Below are positions 8,334 to 17,768 of a stretch of DNA of 64,000 bases, piece after piece. Source of the stretch: Gammaproteobacteria bacterium (GTDB lineage: Bacteria; Pseudomonadota; Gammaproteobacteria; Pseudomonadales; Pseudohongiellaceae); assembly GCA_030831125.1 (NCBI GenBank), contig JAURLQ010000089.1, positions 1-64,000 of the forward strand, read 5' to 3'. Position 1 is the first letter of the stretch. Each line of letters opens with the position of its first letter. The notes below the pieces were generated by a model. That model was not told the DNA's origin and did no database searches. It saw only the letters and a list, made by a program, of their open reading frames with translations. The position numbers and the translations under genes were made by a program.

Positions 8334-10118
8334 ATGGCTGGGCTGATTCCGCAACGTTTCATAGATGATCTACTCTCGCGTGTGGACATCGTTGACGTGG
8401 TCGACTCTCGCGTAAAACTACGAAAAACCGGCAAGAACTATTCAGGTCTGTGTCCTTTTCATCAGGAAAAAAGCCCTTCTTTTACCGTGCAGCCAGAAAA
8501 GCAGTTCTATTACTGTTTTGGCTGTGGTGCCGGCGGAAATGCAATTGGCTTTGTCATGAACTATGAAAACATGGATTACCCCGATGCCATTGAGTTGCTG
8601 GCAAAAGATATTGGTCTTGAAGTGCCACGGGAAGAAAGCTCTCCACAGGCAAGAAAGGAAAAGTCACGTCACGAAGCCCTTCTGGAACTGCTGGAGGGGA
8701 TCAACAACTGGTATCAGATGCAGCTTCGCAAGCATCCTGGTCGGGAGTCTGCAGTCACCTATCTGAAATCCCGAGGCCTCAGTGGCGAGATAGCCAGGGA
8801 TTTTGGCCTTGGTTATGCACCTGCGGGCTGGTCCAACCTGCTGGAGGCCTTTGGTATCAATGAAGAAGAAAAGCGGAAACTGCTTGATACCGGCATGCTC
8901 ATCGAGAACCCCGACAACAAGCGCAATCCGCTTTACGACCGATTTCGTGACCGCATCATGTATCCCATTCGCGACCAACGTGGCCGGGTTATCGGCTTCG
9001 GTGGCAGAGTGCTGGGTAACGACAAACCCAAATACCTCAATTCCCCGGAAACACTTGTGTTCCGCAAAGGCGAGGAGCTGTACGGCCTGTATGAAGCCAA
9101 AAAGAAGCTCCGCAAGATTGACCGCTTCCTGATTGTGGAAGGTTACATGGATGTGATTGCGCTGGCGCAAAACGGCATACACTACAGTGTTGCAACACTG
9201 GGCACTGCCACCAGTGCAAACCATCTGCGCATACTGTTCAAGAGCACGCCTGAAGTAGTGTTCTGTTTTGATGGCGACAATGCCGGACGGGAAGCAGCAT
9301 GGCGTGCCCTGCAGCAGTGTCTGCCTTTGCTTGAAGATGGTCGCAGTGCCCGATTCCTGTTTCTTCCCGAAGGACAGGATCCGGATACACAGGTAAGGAC
9401 AATTGGCGCCAAGGCCTTTGAAGCCAGTCTTGAAATTGCAACGCGCCTGCCGGATTTCTTTTTCGATACACTCACTGCTCGTATCGACATGAACTCATTC
9501 GAAGGCAAGGCCAGACTCGGCAAGATCGCCTTGCCTCTTATTGAAAAATTACCCAAGGGTATTTTCCGGCAGCTTATGCTGGATGAACTGTCCCGACGTA
9601 CTGGTTTGGAGAATGCTGCACTTGCCCACAACGGACAGGAATCCCGGCCCGATCTTCCACCAGCTCCACCTCCGGCATATTCCCATTCTGTGCCGGGCCG
9701 CCCCAAACAACCGCCTATCAGGTCGGAGTGGACACCCTGCATGAAGGCAGTGAATCTGCTCATTCGCAAACCCTCACTGATAAAACAGGTTAACGTTGAT
9801 GACGGTCTTGGTGAAATAAGATCTCCTGATATGGATCTGTTGCTGAAAGTCATAGAACTGGCTCGGGCATGGCCTGACAGCACAACCACAGATTTCATGG
9901 GACGCATTTATGCGACAGCCTACGGCAGTCAACTGACCCAGCTGCTGACCAGGGAACAGATTACGCCTGAAGAAGGTATCGAAAAGGAATTCCAGGAAAT
10001 TCTCGACAAATTGCTGAAGGCTTATCGTCAACGCCAGCAAAAGACTGAATTGCTCTCGAAACTCCGACAACATCATGCCGATATCAATGAAATTCCAGAC
10101 CAGCACCACGAAAGCTGA
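8334..10118 (+). CDS. dnaG: DNA primase
   Basis: The 594-residue primase makes RNA primers at the replication fork and associates with the DnaB helicase. The N-terminal CHC2 zinc-binding domain shows Cys40, His43, Cys61 and Cys64. The primase core has IGFGGRVLG, and the Toprim domain has the catalytic Glu269 in IVEGYMD and the metal-binding Asp313/Asp315 in FDGDNAGRE. The C-terminal third, after a proline-rich linker near residues 440-465, is the helicase-interaction domain. Length is normal. In the classical operon it would follow rpsU-yqeY and precede rpoD directly; here both junctions carry extra genes, so it probably has its own promoter in 8135-8333. Confidence 0.97.
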   Translation: MAGLIPQRFIDDLLSRVDIVDVVDSRVKLRKTGKNYSGLCPFHQEKSPSFTVQPEKQFYYCFGCGAGGNAIGFVMNYENMDYPDAIELLAKDIGLEVPREESSPQARKEKSRHEALLELLEGINNWYQMQLRKHPGRESAVTYLKSRGLSGEIARDFGLGYAPAGWSNLLEAFGINEEEKRKLLDTGMLIENPDNKRNPLYDRFRDRIMYPIRDQRGRVIGFGGRVLGNDKPKYLNSPETLVFRKGEELYGLYEAKKKLRKIDRFLIVEGYMDVIALAQNGIHYSVATLGTATSANHLRILFKSTPEVVFCFDGDNAGREAAWRALQQCLPLLEDGRSARFLFLPEGQDPDTQVRTIGAKAFEASLEIATRLPDFFFDTLTARIDMNSFEGKARLGKIALPLIEKLPKGIFRQLMLDELSRRTGLENAALAHNGQESRPDLPPAPPPAYSHSVPGRPKQPPIRSEWTPCMKAVNLLIRKPSLIKQVNVDDGLGEIRSPDMDLLLKVIELARAWPDSTTTDFMGRIYATAYGSQLTQLLTREQITPEEGIEKEFQEILDKLLKAYRQRQQKTELLSKLRQHHADINEIPDQHHES

Positions 10119-10225
10119 ACCACAAGGCAAATCATGCTGAATGGTCAAACAAACGGGGAAAATCATGCCCGATCGTGAGAAACTCTCACGCCAGACAACC
10201 AGAAAAACTCTGACCTGCCTTTCCC

Positions 10226-12010
10226 ATGAGTTCCGGAAAATCCGAATACAAGAACAACCAGACAATACTTACACCGGAACAACAATGTCACTTTGATCTG
10301 TTGTCCCAGTCCGGCCTCAGTGGCAATTATTTTGTTACTGCCATGATACTGCTGGTAGCCATTGAACCCTCATTACGCAGCAGGCCGATCATGGCAGGCA
10401 CATTCATCGTGCTCATCCTGGTGCCATCGCTGATCCGGATGTATTACTACCGCAAATTGCTGCCCGAATTTGCCTTCAGATTGCCAAAGCTGTATTTCAG
10501 CTGTGTCTGGTTCAATGCCCTGATCTGGGGCCTGTTCAATCTTTGGGTCATGCAGCAGGATCCTGAATTCACCCGCTTGAGCGCCATGGTGTTTGCTGCC
10601 ACTTCTGCAGCAACTGCCGGTGCAATTATTACCCTGTCACCATTGCCCTGGCTTAGCAGAACAACTGCTACCCTGTTTTTTGCACCCACCATCCTGAACC
10701 TGATTTTTAACTGGCGTCCGGAACTTTCCCTGCCGTTTATCGGACTCATCATCATCTACCTGACCTTCCTGCTTAACCTGGCCAACAGACTGTACAGTGA
10801 TTACTGGACCTCACTGTCCAGGGAAGTACAGTTGCGCACCCGTTCGATCGAACTGGAAGAAGCCCGCAACAGTGCACTGGCCGCCAGCAACGCCAAGGGA
10901 GAATTCCTGACTCACATGAGCCATGAAATCCGGACACCACTCAATGGTGTGATCGGCATGGCAGACATACTGGGAAGAACCTCTCTGGATGAACAGCAGC
11001 GCCAGTATGTACATACCATCCAGAACTCCAGCGAACTCCTGCTCAACCTGGTGAATGATGTTCTGGATTTTTCCCAGATCAACTCGGGAAAAGTGGAACT
11101 GGACTATCGCGAATTCGACATGGAGCAAATGGCGATTGAAACACTGGATATGCTCCGGATAATGGCAGAACAGAGAGGCAACAAGCTAAAGCTGCAAAGC
11201 ACTCTGCCGCCCGGCCTGCTGATCAACAGCGACAGACTGCGCCTTCAGCAACTCATTACGAATTTGCTGACCAATGCAATCAAGTTTACCAGGGATGGCA
11301 GCATCAAACTGATTATTGACCTGATTGATCCCGGTTTAGAAAAACTCCGCATCGAAGTAAAAGATACTGGTGTGGGCATTCCCTTGTCTTCTCTGAGCAC
11401 TATTTTTGAAGCTTTTGAGCAATTGAAAGATTCACAGAGAAGCCTGCGCGGTAACGGACTGGGTTTGGCCATATGCCGCAAGATAGTGGAGCTGATGGGT
11501 GGTGAAATCGGTGCCAGCAGTATTGTCAAAGAAGGGTCTTCCTTCTGGCTCGAAATTCCGGTGCATACCAGACAATGTGAGCTGCCTGACGGGAAGGAAA
11601 CCTCGACCCTGACTGCAGAGCAAGGCAGCTCACATATTCACAACCCGATACTGGTCGTGGAAGACAACAAGGTCAATCAACTGGTAATTGACGCTTTCCT
11701 GGACAAACTGGAACTGGTGCACAGCCTCGCAGAATCCGGCGCACAGGCACTGACTGCCTGGTAAAAACAGGCCCCCGCCCTGATACTCATGGACCTCAAT
11801 CTGCCCGATATCAGTGGTGTGGATGTAACCCGGGAGATACGCCTCAGGGAAAAGGAAATACAGAGAAGTCGGGTGCCCATAATTGCCGTAACGGCACATG
11901 CATTTTCTTCAGTTACAAGGGAATGTCTGGAAGCCGGAATGGACGATCATATGTCAAAACCAATTACACTTTCTGCTCTGAAGGAAAAGCTGGAAAAATG
12001 GATGAATTGA
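10226..12010 (+). pseudogene. Hybrid sensor histidine kinase interrupted by an in-frame TAA in the receiver domain
   Basis: The first 512 codons encode a membrane sensor kinase: several membrane segments in residues 35-200, a short coiled coil (about 195-225), a HisKA domain with phosphorylated His233 in THMSHEIRTPLNG, and an ATPase domain with the N box (NLLTNAIKFT), DTGVGIP and GNGLGLAI. A receiver domain begins at about 475 (ILVVEDN) but TAA at 11762-11764 ends it. The same frame continues uninterrupted for 81 more codons with the rest of the receiver: phospho-acceptor Asp523 in LILMDLNLP, VTAHAF and the terminal K of MSKPI. A single base change (for example AAA to TAA) explains it. The kinase core could still act alone; a restart at the Met522 codon would give an incomplete receiver. 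A sequencing error is possible. It sits between dnaG and rpoD. Confidence 0.85.
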
Positions 12011-12220
12011 AATAATCCAGCAAGGCTGGCTCCAGAACCTGATTCTCTGCAATATGTTATTGAAATAATTAGGTTTTCTGCTGCCAGCTCCGGCCTTGAA
12101 ATTTTGTCCGTCTGCCACAATCTATATCTCATATAGCTGGAACGGGAAGGCTGTTTTGGTTAATATGCCCGGCTATCCCGAATTCCCCCTCAACCTCTTC
12201 AATACAGGTACGCAGCAGAC

Positions 12221-14089
12221 ATGAGTGATGCCGGCAGCCAACAGTCCAGTCTCAAAGCGCTCATTGCCAAAGGCAAGGAACAGAATTACCTGACCTTTGC
12301 CGAGGTTAATGACCACCTTCCCGAGTCTATTTCCGATCCTGACCAGGTAGAAGACATCATACAAATGATCGACGACATGGGGATCAAGGTCTATGAGACC
12401 GCGCCCGATGCCGATCAGTTGTTGATGATAGAAAACGAGTCGACCACCGACGAGCTTGCCGCCGCTGAAGCCGCTGCTGCGCTTGCAGCAGTCGAGAATG
12501 AAGCTGGCCGAACAACCGATCCCGTACGCATGTACATGCGTGAAATGGGCACGGTGGAACTGCTTACCCGCGGTGGTGAAATTGCAATTGCCAAACGTAT
12601 AGAAGAAGGCCTGCGCGAACTGATGGCAGCCATGGCTTGCTTCCCCGGTACTGTAGACATGGTGCTGGCGGATTACGATGCCGTTGAAAATGAAGGCAAG
12701 CGTCTTGGTGATGTACTTGTAGGCTATCTCGACCTGAACGATCCTGAAGTTGTTGAAGACACCGACGACAGCGCTGGTGCTGACGTGGATGCTGCTGCAA
12801 CTGATGATACTGATGATGAAGAGGAAACAACTGCAGAAGCTGCCAAACCCACAGAGGATGATGATGAAGAAACCTCAAATGGGCCCGACCCTGAGCTCGC
12901 CAGACAACGTTTTGGCGAATTGCGCAAGCAGTTCAAATCTACCGAACGCGCCCTGAAAAAATATGGACGTGCTGATCCCAAAGGCCAGGAAGCACTGGAA
13001 AAACTGGGCGAAGTATTCAAGTTCTTCAAACTGTCCCCTCGCACCTTCGATCCATTGTTGGCCTACATCCGCCTGTCCTTGAACCGTATTCGTCGTCATG
13101 AAAAGAACATCATGACCCTGTGCGTGAAGTCCGGAAAAATGCCGCGCAGCACCTTCCTCAAGAGTTTCCCCGGCAACGAAGTGAATCTCAAGTGGATAGA
13201 CAACCACCTGCGTCGCAAGCCGTATTCCGAAACCCTTGGCAAGTTCAAGATCGAGATACAACGCGCCCAGCGCAAGATGATCACGCTTGAAGAAGAAACC
13301 GGGCTGACTATTGCCGAAATCAAGGAAATCAACCGCCGCATGTCCATTGGCGAGGCCAAGAGCCGCCGCGCCAAGAAAGACATGGTGGAAGCCAACCTGC
13401 GTCTGGTTATTTCCATCGCGAAAAAATATACCAATCGCGGCCTGCAGTTCCTCGACCTCATCCAGGAAGGCAACATTGGCCTGATGAAAGCGGTAGACAA
13501 GTTCGAATACCGTCGCGGCTTCAAGTTCTCGACCTATGCCACATGGTGGATACGCCAGGCCATAACCCGCTCAATTGCGGACCAGGCCCGAACCATCCGT
13601 ATTCCGGTACACATGATCGAGACCATCAACAAGCTCAACCGTATCAGCCGCCAGATGCTGCATGAAAAAGGCCGCGAGCCTACCCCGGAAGAACTGGGCG
13701 AGCGCATGGACCTGAGTGAAGACAAGATCCGCAAGGTGCTCAAGATTGCCAAAGAGCCGATTTCCATGGAAACCCCGATCGGCGACGACGAAGACTCGCA
13801 TCTGGGCGACTTCATTGAAGACTCCAGCGTCGACAAGCCGGACGACTCTTCCATGGAAGAAGGCCTGCGCGAAGCCACCCGCGAAGTGCTGTCGGGCCTG
13901 ACTGCCCGGGAAGCCAAGGTACTGCGCATGCGCTTCGGTATCGACATGAACACCGACCATACCCTGGAAGAAGTGGGCAAGCAGTTCGACGTTACCCGCG
14001 AGCGTATCCGCCAGATTGAAGCCAAGGCCCTGCGCAAGCTGCGTCACCCGACCCGTTCGGACCATTTGCGCAGCTTTCTGGACGAGTAA
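12221..14089 (+). CDS. rpoD: RNA polymerase primary sigma factor, sigma-70
   Basis: The 622-residue housekeeping sigma factor directs RNA polymerase to -35/-10 promoters. Region 1.1 occupies the N terminus; region 1.2 contains [11 protein letters not shown]. The non-conserved insert includes a very acidic stretch (about residues 170-225). Region 2 has the -10 recognition helix around [13 protein letters not shown], region 3 follows, and region 4.2 has the helix-turn-helix [20 protein letters not shown]. Length fits gammaproteobacterial RpoD. It is last in the macromolecular-synthesis block and is followed by a strong terminator and a tRNA. About 210 bases separate it from the interrupted kinase gene, room for its own promoter. 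Confidence 0.98.
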   Translation: MSDAGSQQSSLKALIAKGKEQNYLTFAEVNDHLPESISDPDQVEDIIQMIDDMGIKVYETAPDADQLLMIENESTTDELAAAEAAAALAAVENEAGRTTDPVRMYMREMGTVELLTRGGEIAIAKRIEEGLRELMAAMACFPGTVDMVLADYDAVENEGKRLGDVLVGYLDLNDPEVVEDTDDSAGADVDAAATDDTDDEEETTAEAAKPTEDDDEETSNGPDPELARQRFGELRKQFKSTERALKKYGRADPKGQEALEKLGEVFKFFKLSPRTFDPLLAYIRLSLNRIRRHEKNIMTLCVKSGKMPRSTFLKSFPGNEVNLKWIDNHLRRKPYSETLGKFKIEIQRAQRKMITLEEETGLTIAEIKEINRRMSIGEAKSRRAKKDMVEANLRLVISIAKKYTNRGLQFLDLIQEGNIGLMKAVDKFEYRRGFKFSTYATWWIRQAITRSIADQARTIRIPVHMIETINKLNRISRQMLHEKGREPTPEELGERMDLSEDKIRKVLKIAKEPISMETPIGDDEDSHLGDFIEDSSVDKPDDSSMEEGLREATREVLSGLTAREAKVLRMRFGIDMNTDHTLEEVGKQFDVTRERIRQIEAKALRKLRHPTRSDHLRSFLDE

Positions 14090-14114
14090 GCAATACCTGG
14101 TTGGAAGATCAGTG

Positions 14115-14144
14115 AGGGGCGCATATAATGCGCCCCTTGTTTTT
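14115..14144 (+). terminator. Rho-independent terminator of rpoD
   Basis: A perfect nine-base-pair stem AGGGGCGCA/TGCGCCCCT (14115-14123 with 14129-14137), loop TATAA, is followed by TGTTTTT. It lies 26 bases after the rpoD stop and just before the tRNA, which therefore needs its own promoter or read-through. Confidence 0.9.
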
Positions 14145-14146
14145 GT

Positions 14147-14223
14147 GGGCCTATAGCTCAGTTGGTTAGAGCGTCCGACTCATAATCGGCAGGTCGCAGG
14201 TTCAAGTCCTGCTGGGCCCACCA
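14147..14223 (+). tRNA. ileX: tRNA-Ile2 with CAU anticodon
   Basis: A 77-base tRNA with encoded CCA folds fully: acceptor GGGCCTA/TGGGCCC, D arm GCTC/GAGC, anticodon loop CTCATAA giving CAU, variable loop and T arm with GTTCAAG. CAU could mean methionine, but the acceptor pairs C4-G69 and C5-G68 are recognition elements of TilS, the enzyme that converts C34 to lysidine, and the anticodon stem and T arm resemble enterobacterial tRNA-Ile2. I therefore assign isoleucine (AUA codons) rather than elongator Met. Its last 12 bases are repeated 129 bases downstream. Confidence 0.85.
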
Positions 14224-14384
14224 CCTTTTTTCTCAAACACCTTCAAGACACCCCGAGGTGTCATCCAGCCAGCAATCACAGATTGCTGTCGTTCAGGCTG
14301 CGCTCGAAGCTTTGCTTCGAAAACGCTTGCCTTCACCCAACTGGGCCCACCACCTTTTTTCTCTCAAACACCGTCAAGACACCC
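14212..14384 (+). repeat. Duplication of the tRNA 3' end flanking a small hairpin-rich segment
   Basis: The sequence from the tRNA 3' end onward (14212-14253, beginning CTGGGCCCACCACC) recurs at 14341-14384 with only a two-base insertion and one substitution. The 87 bases between hold two hairpins, GACACC-CCGA-GGTGTC (14247-14262) and TCGAAGC-TTT-GCTTCGA (14304-14320). Direct repeats of a tRNA 3' end are the footprint left by site-specific integration, or a relic of a lost tandem tRNA. No integrase is present. Confidence 0.6.
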
Positions 14385-14393
14385 AGAAACGCA

Positions 14394-14423
14394 AAACGGC
14401 GACGCATTTCTGCGTCGCCGTTT
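14394..14423 (-). terminator. Terminator of the G8-domain gene
   Basis: A perfect 13-base-pair stem, AAACGGCGACGCA with its complement, closes a four-base loop that reads GAAA (a GNRA tetraloop) on the minus strand, followed by TTTTGCGTTTCT. It lies 27 bases after the stop codon of the minus-strand G8-domain gene. Confidence 0.85.
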
Positions 14424-14449
14424 GTTGTCAAACGATTGCGGGGTTCAGC

Positions 14450-17041
14450 TTATCGGCTGACCTCGATGCTTTCTCCAGGGCCAGGTCCGCCGCCGCCGCC
14501 AGGGAAGTCACCCTTGGAAACCAGCTTGACCCACAGCGTGTCGTTACCTTTGTAGTAGGAAGTAATGTTGGCAGTACGCAGCGCATCCATGCTGCTCTGT
14601 GCCATGCCTGCGTCTGCCTTGGCGAATCCTGGCAACTCGAACATCACCCATGATCCTTCGTCCAACTCGGTCACGTTGATGTTCACGGTTTCCCTTTCGG
14701 TAGTTACCTTGTACTGGGTTCCTGCGCGCACATTGGTTGTACCGTTGGCAGTAAATTCATTGCCATTGCGGCTGAGCACAACAGGTACTGAAGGTGGACG
14801 TACGCCTCTGATACGGCCACCACCAGGTGCAATTTCAAAGGTCGTGGGGGCAGCACCCCCGCCGAAGCCAAAGCCCAAAGCACCACCTCCGCCGCCAACA
14901 TTCATGCGGCCAATATCACCTGTACACACATAAGCCTTCCAGGTAGGCCTGGCTTCGCATGCTTCGTCGGGGTCGATGCCGGTTTCATTGATGATGTAGG
15001 AATCCGGAATACCGGTAATGGTGCCGTCCTTGTCTTTGAATACCGAAGTCAGGTAAACCGTATTTCCGTAATCATCGTTGCTCCAGCGGTTTTCAATCGG
15101 CGGGAAGTACACCGGCTTGGCATTTTCAAAGGTTGAGCGCGCAACAACGTTGTTGGAACTCATGCCGAAGCTGGTATACAGCAGGTAGGAAATTGCCCCG
15201 GTCTTGCGGGTGTCGTTGTCCTGGTAATTGATGAAGGTATTGCCATCCAGTTCATGATGGAAGTCGTAGAACTCGTAGCCGCGGATCGGGAAATCCGCAA
15301 CATTGGGATGCGGCAGACTGCGACCGTAGGCCAGTTCAACCGGCTCGGTGGGGTTGCCGATATTGCCGGATTCACCCACGAACAGCGAGTCAATCACCTT
15401 CGAGGTAAATTCGGACGGACCGAAACCGCCGGAGGCATGGGTGAAGCCAATGCCGTTATCAGCCATCTTCAGGTTCCTGTAAACATGCTTCTGCCCCCTG
15501 GCCCAGATGCCGCTATTGCGGTTCTTGTAGGAGGTGAAGTCCTCAATAAGGTCTTCTACTTGCGCGCTCTCTCCGTCAGATGGGTCGGCCAGGGCAATAT
15601 ACCCGCCCACACCGAAAGTGCCATCGGCCCTTGGAGCGCGGTCGCCCATGAAACCATCAAAGTTCGAATGGGAAACGTTGCCTTTGAATTCCCGGAACTT
15701 CATGCGGCGCGGCCAGGTAGCCATACTCACATCCGAGCCTTCGAACGCGCCTGTAGGATGTACCGGAAAGGCCAGCCAGAACCCGGTAGAGTCGGAGCCC
15801 GCGGACACATTGTCGCGGTAGGTGTTATCCGGATTGGTTATCCAGTATGAGGCGGCCGTGTTGTCTGAAGGGATCAGGATTTCCGGAGAGTTCTGCCCGG
15901 TAGTGGTGAAGTTCAAACCGTCTGGAGTTGATCCGAACGGAGCAAGGTTGGTTGGATCGCAGGGCAAGGACGTATGGCATTTGGTCTGGATTGCGAGGTT
16001 GCGGATATACTCGTTGCCGGTTTCAATGCCGTCTTCCATGAAGAAGCAGTGGCCCACGGTATTGTAGGTAACGTTGTTCTCAACCTGCAGATTGTTGGTG
16101 CCATGCACCGTTACGCAACGGTTGTAGGTGTCGTGGATCGCCGCGTTGCGGACATACTGCCCCTCGCCTGCGTCCCCAACAAGATGCCAGTGGATCGGAT
16201 AACGGGCAAGCTCCAGATTCTGACCCATGCGATAGAGTTCAACTCCCTCAACATACATTTTGCTGGTAACCATGCCCATGATGTGACCGCCGAAGAATGA
16301 CTGCTCGGCATCACCAGAGGCCTGCACCTTTATGTTGCGTGTCAGCAATCCCACTTCACCGCGCTGATCCACACCGAAGGTGATCTCACCAAAGTGCATG
16401 TAGTCCAGGGGCGCGTCAAGGGTGATGGAGTTTCCGCTGATGGCTGTGATATGGCGGGTTTCAGCCTGGCGCGGATTGAAATCAGTTGAGGCAAGAACAA
16501 TCTCGTCACCAATCTGCCATTGGGCGGCATTGAGCACTTCGATCGTGTTGCTGCCAGCCTCGGCAGTGCTGGCCAGCTTGGTCCAGGCATTGGTGCGGTT
16601 GCCGTGCAGGTTCAGGGTACCGCCCGACAGCATGATGCCGCGATCGCCCATACCCATCAGCTGTTCATTCTTGACCTTATCGGTGAGGGTAATGGTTGCC
16701 CTGCTCTTGTGGGGGCTGGCTTCGGTACCTATTTCAAGTTCGCCGAACACCATGATCCACTCGGTAGCCAGCTCAAGATCGGTGTTGTCTGCAAAGCTGA
16801 GCTTGCCATTGATGGTCAAACCACTCAGTGCCGGCGGGCTGACATCAAGAATCACTTCCTTGCCGTTCTCGATAACGACCCTGTCGCCTTCAACCGGCAC
16901 CTTGTTGTCTGGCCAGGTGGCAGGATCGGACCAGCGTAATTCCTGGCCCAGAGCATTGTGGTAGCCAACGAGCAGGAAACAGACAGACAGGATCTTGATG
17001 AATAATCGGGTCTGCAAGAACCCGCGATAATTGATTGTCAT
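14450..17041 (-). CDS. Secreted G8-domain, parallel beta-helix protein related to CEMIP/TMEM2
   Basis: The 863-residue product (ATG at 17041, preceded by GGGGGA; an earlier in-frame start is less likely) begins with a signal peptide ending HNALGQ. A G8 domain covers about residues 35-145 (LRWSDPATW, GDRVVIENG, LTINGKL). A right-handed beta-helix region follows and carries motifs shared with animal CEMIP and TMEM2: YPIHWHLVGD (281-290), RCVTVHGTNNL (308-318) and GHCFFMEDG (330-338). Those animal proteins degrade hyaluronan. A glycine-rich linker and a small C-terminal beta domain end the protein. A polysaccharide-degrading or carbohydrate-binding role outside the cytoplasm is inferred; the substrate in this bacterium is unknown. 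It is monocistronic with a strong terminator. Confidence 0.8.
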   Translation of the reverse strand: MTINYRGFLQTRLFIKILSVCFLLVGYHNALGQELRWSDPATWPDNKVPVEGDRVVIENGKEVILDVSPPALSGLTINGKLSFADNTDLELATEWIMVFGELEIGTEASPHKSRATITLTDKVKNEQLMGMGDRGIMLSGGTLNLHGNRTNAWTKLASTAEAGSNTIEVLNAAQWQIGDEIVLASTDFNPRQAETRHITAISGNSITLDAPLDYMHFGEITFGVDQRGEVGLLTRNIKVQASGDAEQSFFGGHIMGMVTSKMYVEGVELYRMGQNLELARYPIHWHLVGDAGEGQYVRNAAIHDTYNRCVTVHGTNNLQVENNVTYNTVGHCFFMEDGIETGNEYIRNLAIQTKCHTSLPCDPTNLAPFGSTPDGLNFTTTGQNSPEILIPSDNTAASYWITNPDNTYRDNVSAGSDSTGFWLAFPVHPTGAFEGSDVSMATWPRRMKFREFKGNVSHSNFDGFMGDRAPRADGTFGVGGYIALADPSDGESAQVEDLIEDFTSYKNRNSGIWARGQKHVYRNLKMADNGIGFTHASGGFGPSEFTSKVIDSLFVGESGNIGNPTEPVELAYGRSLPHPNVADFPIRGYEFYDFHHELDGNTFINYQDNDTRKTGAISYLLYTSFGMSSNNVVARSTFENAKPVYFPPIENRWSNDDYGNTVYLTSVFKDKDGTITGIPDSYIINETGIDPDEACEARPTWKAYVCTGDIGRMNVGGGGGALGFGFGGGAAPTTFEIAPGGGRIRGVRPPSVPVVLSRNGNEFTANGTTNVRAGTQYKVTTERETVNINVTELDEGSWVMFELPGFAKADAGMAQSSMDALRTANITSYYKGNDTLWVKLVSKGDFPGGGGGPGPGESIEVSR

Positions 17042-17254
17042 GATTTTCCCCCAGCAGTCCAATAGGCAAGAATAAACCATTCTCATCTAAAATCGTACGT
17101 GATGGTATAACTGAATTTGTGAATAAATAATGAAAATCGGAAATGACCCGCCCCGCAGCAGACTTTGTTACACTGCAGCCCTGGAGTCTGCCGGACCCCG
17201 ATTGCCAGGCTGCGGCAAGCTCAAGCCATGTAAATCAACACTTTTGAACAGTAA

Positions 17255-17677
17255 ATGCCCATAATTCCCGTCATGCCCAGGTTTCACCTTTTGTTTGCCT
17301 TCGCCATGGCAATCCTTGCCCCCACTGTCCAGGCAGCAGACACTGCACCGGACATCCCGGATATCGAGCACGGCAAGGCAACATTCAACATCATGTGCAG
17401 CGTTTGCCATGCAGTACAGAAGACAGGAGGCCCCGTGGAAGGCCCCAATCTGCTGGGGCTTGTTGGCCGCAAGGCTGGCAGCCAGCCCGGGTTTGCCAAG
17501 TACTCGGAGGCGCTCAAGGCCTCCGGACTTATCTGGAATGAAGGGACCCTCAACCGTTTTCTGGTGAATCCCATGGCAATGGTACCCGGCACCCTGATGC
17601 CGATGCTGATACCTGACGACAAGACCCGTGCGGATGTGATTGCCTACCTCGCTACACTTGAGGCACCTGAGAAGTAA
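17255..17677 (+). CDS. Class I cytochrome c, periplasmic
   Basis: A 140-residue mono-haem cytochrome c that would carry electrons between periplasmic redox enzymes and the respiratory chain. The second Met (17273) gives a clean signal peptide ending VQA and may be the true start. The haem site is CSVCH (48-52), and GTLMPM near residue 113-118 supplies the distal methionine. The GPNLLGLVGRKAG and FAKYSEALKASGLIW segments match cytochrome c2-like proteins; the same pattern is fused to the sorbosone-type dehydrogenase at 32388-34121. It ends at a large inverted repeat shared with the convergent ferritin-like gene. Confidence 0.92.
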   Translation: MPIIPVMPRFHLLFAFAMAILAPTVQAADTAPDIPDIEHGKATFNIMCSVCHAVQKTGGPVEGPNLLGLVGRKAGSQPGFAKYSEALKASGLIWNEGTLNRFLVNPMAMVPGTLMPMLIPDDKTRADVIAYLATLEAPEK

Positions 17678-17682
17678 TACTG

Positions 17683-17768
17683 GATCAAAAGGGTCAGAGT
17701 AAGTTGGTTTGCAAGCAGCCTGAATGAAGACAGGAAAATCAAATCAACTTACTCTGACCCCTTTGATC
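17683..17768. terminator. 28-bp imperfect inverted repeat between convergent genes
   Basis: Arms at 17683-17710 and 17741-17768 match over 28 bases with two differences, around a 30-base loop. The arm core is GGGTCAGAGTAAGTTG. It exactly fills the gap between the cytochrome c stop and the ferritin-like stop and could end transcription both ways. The arm resembles the stem at 3234-3280, suggesting a dispersed palindromic repeat family. Confidence 0.65.

Noticed and set aside
12724-13044. Opposite-strand Ser-rich frame over rpoD
   Set aside because: It is the mirror of the acidic low-complexity stretch of sigma-70, without start signals or conservation.
14147-14223. Elongator tRNA-Met from the CAU anticodon
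   Set aside because: C4-G69 and C5-G68 and the similarity of the anticodon and T arms to tRNA-Ile2 favour the lysidine-modified isoleucine tRNA.
14212-14384. Prophage or genomic island at the tRNA
   Set aside because: Only 129 bases separate the repeats and there is no integrase or phage gene in the window.
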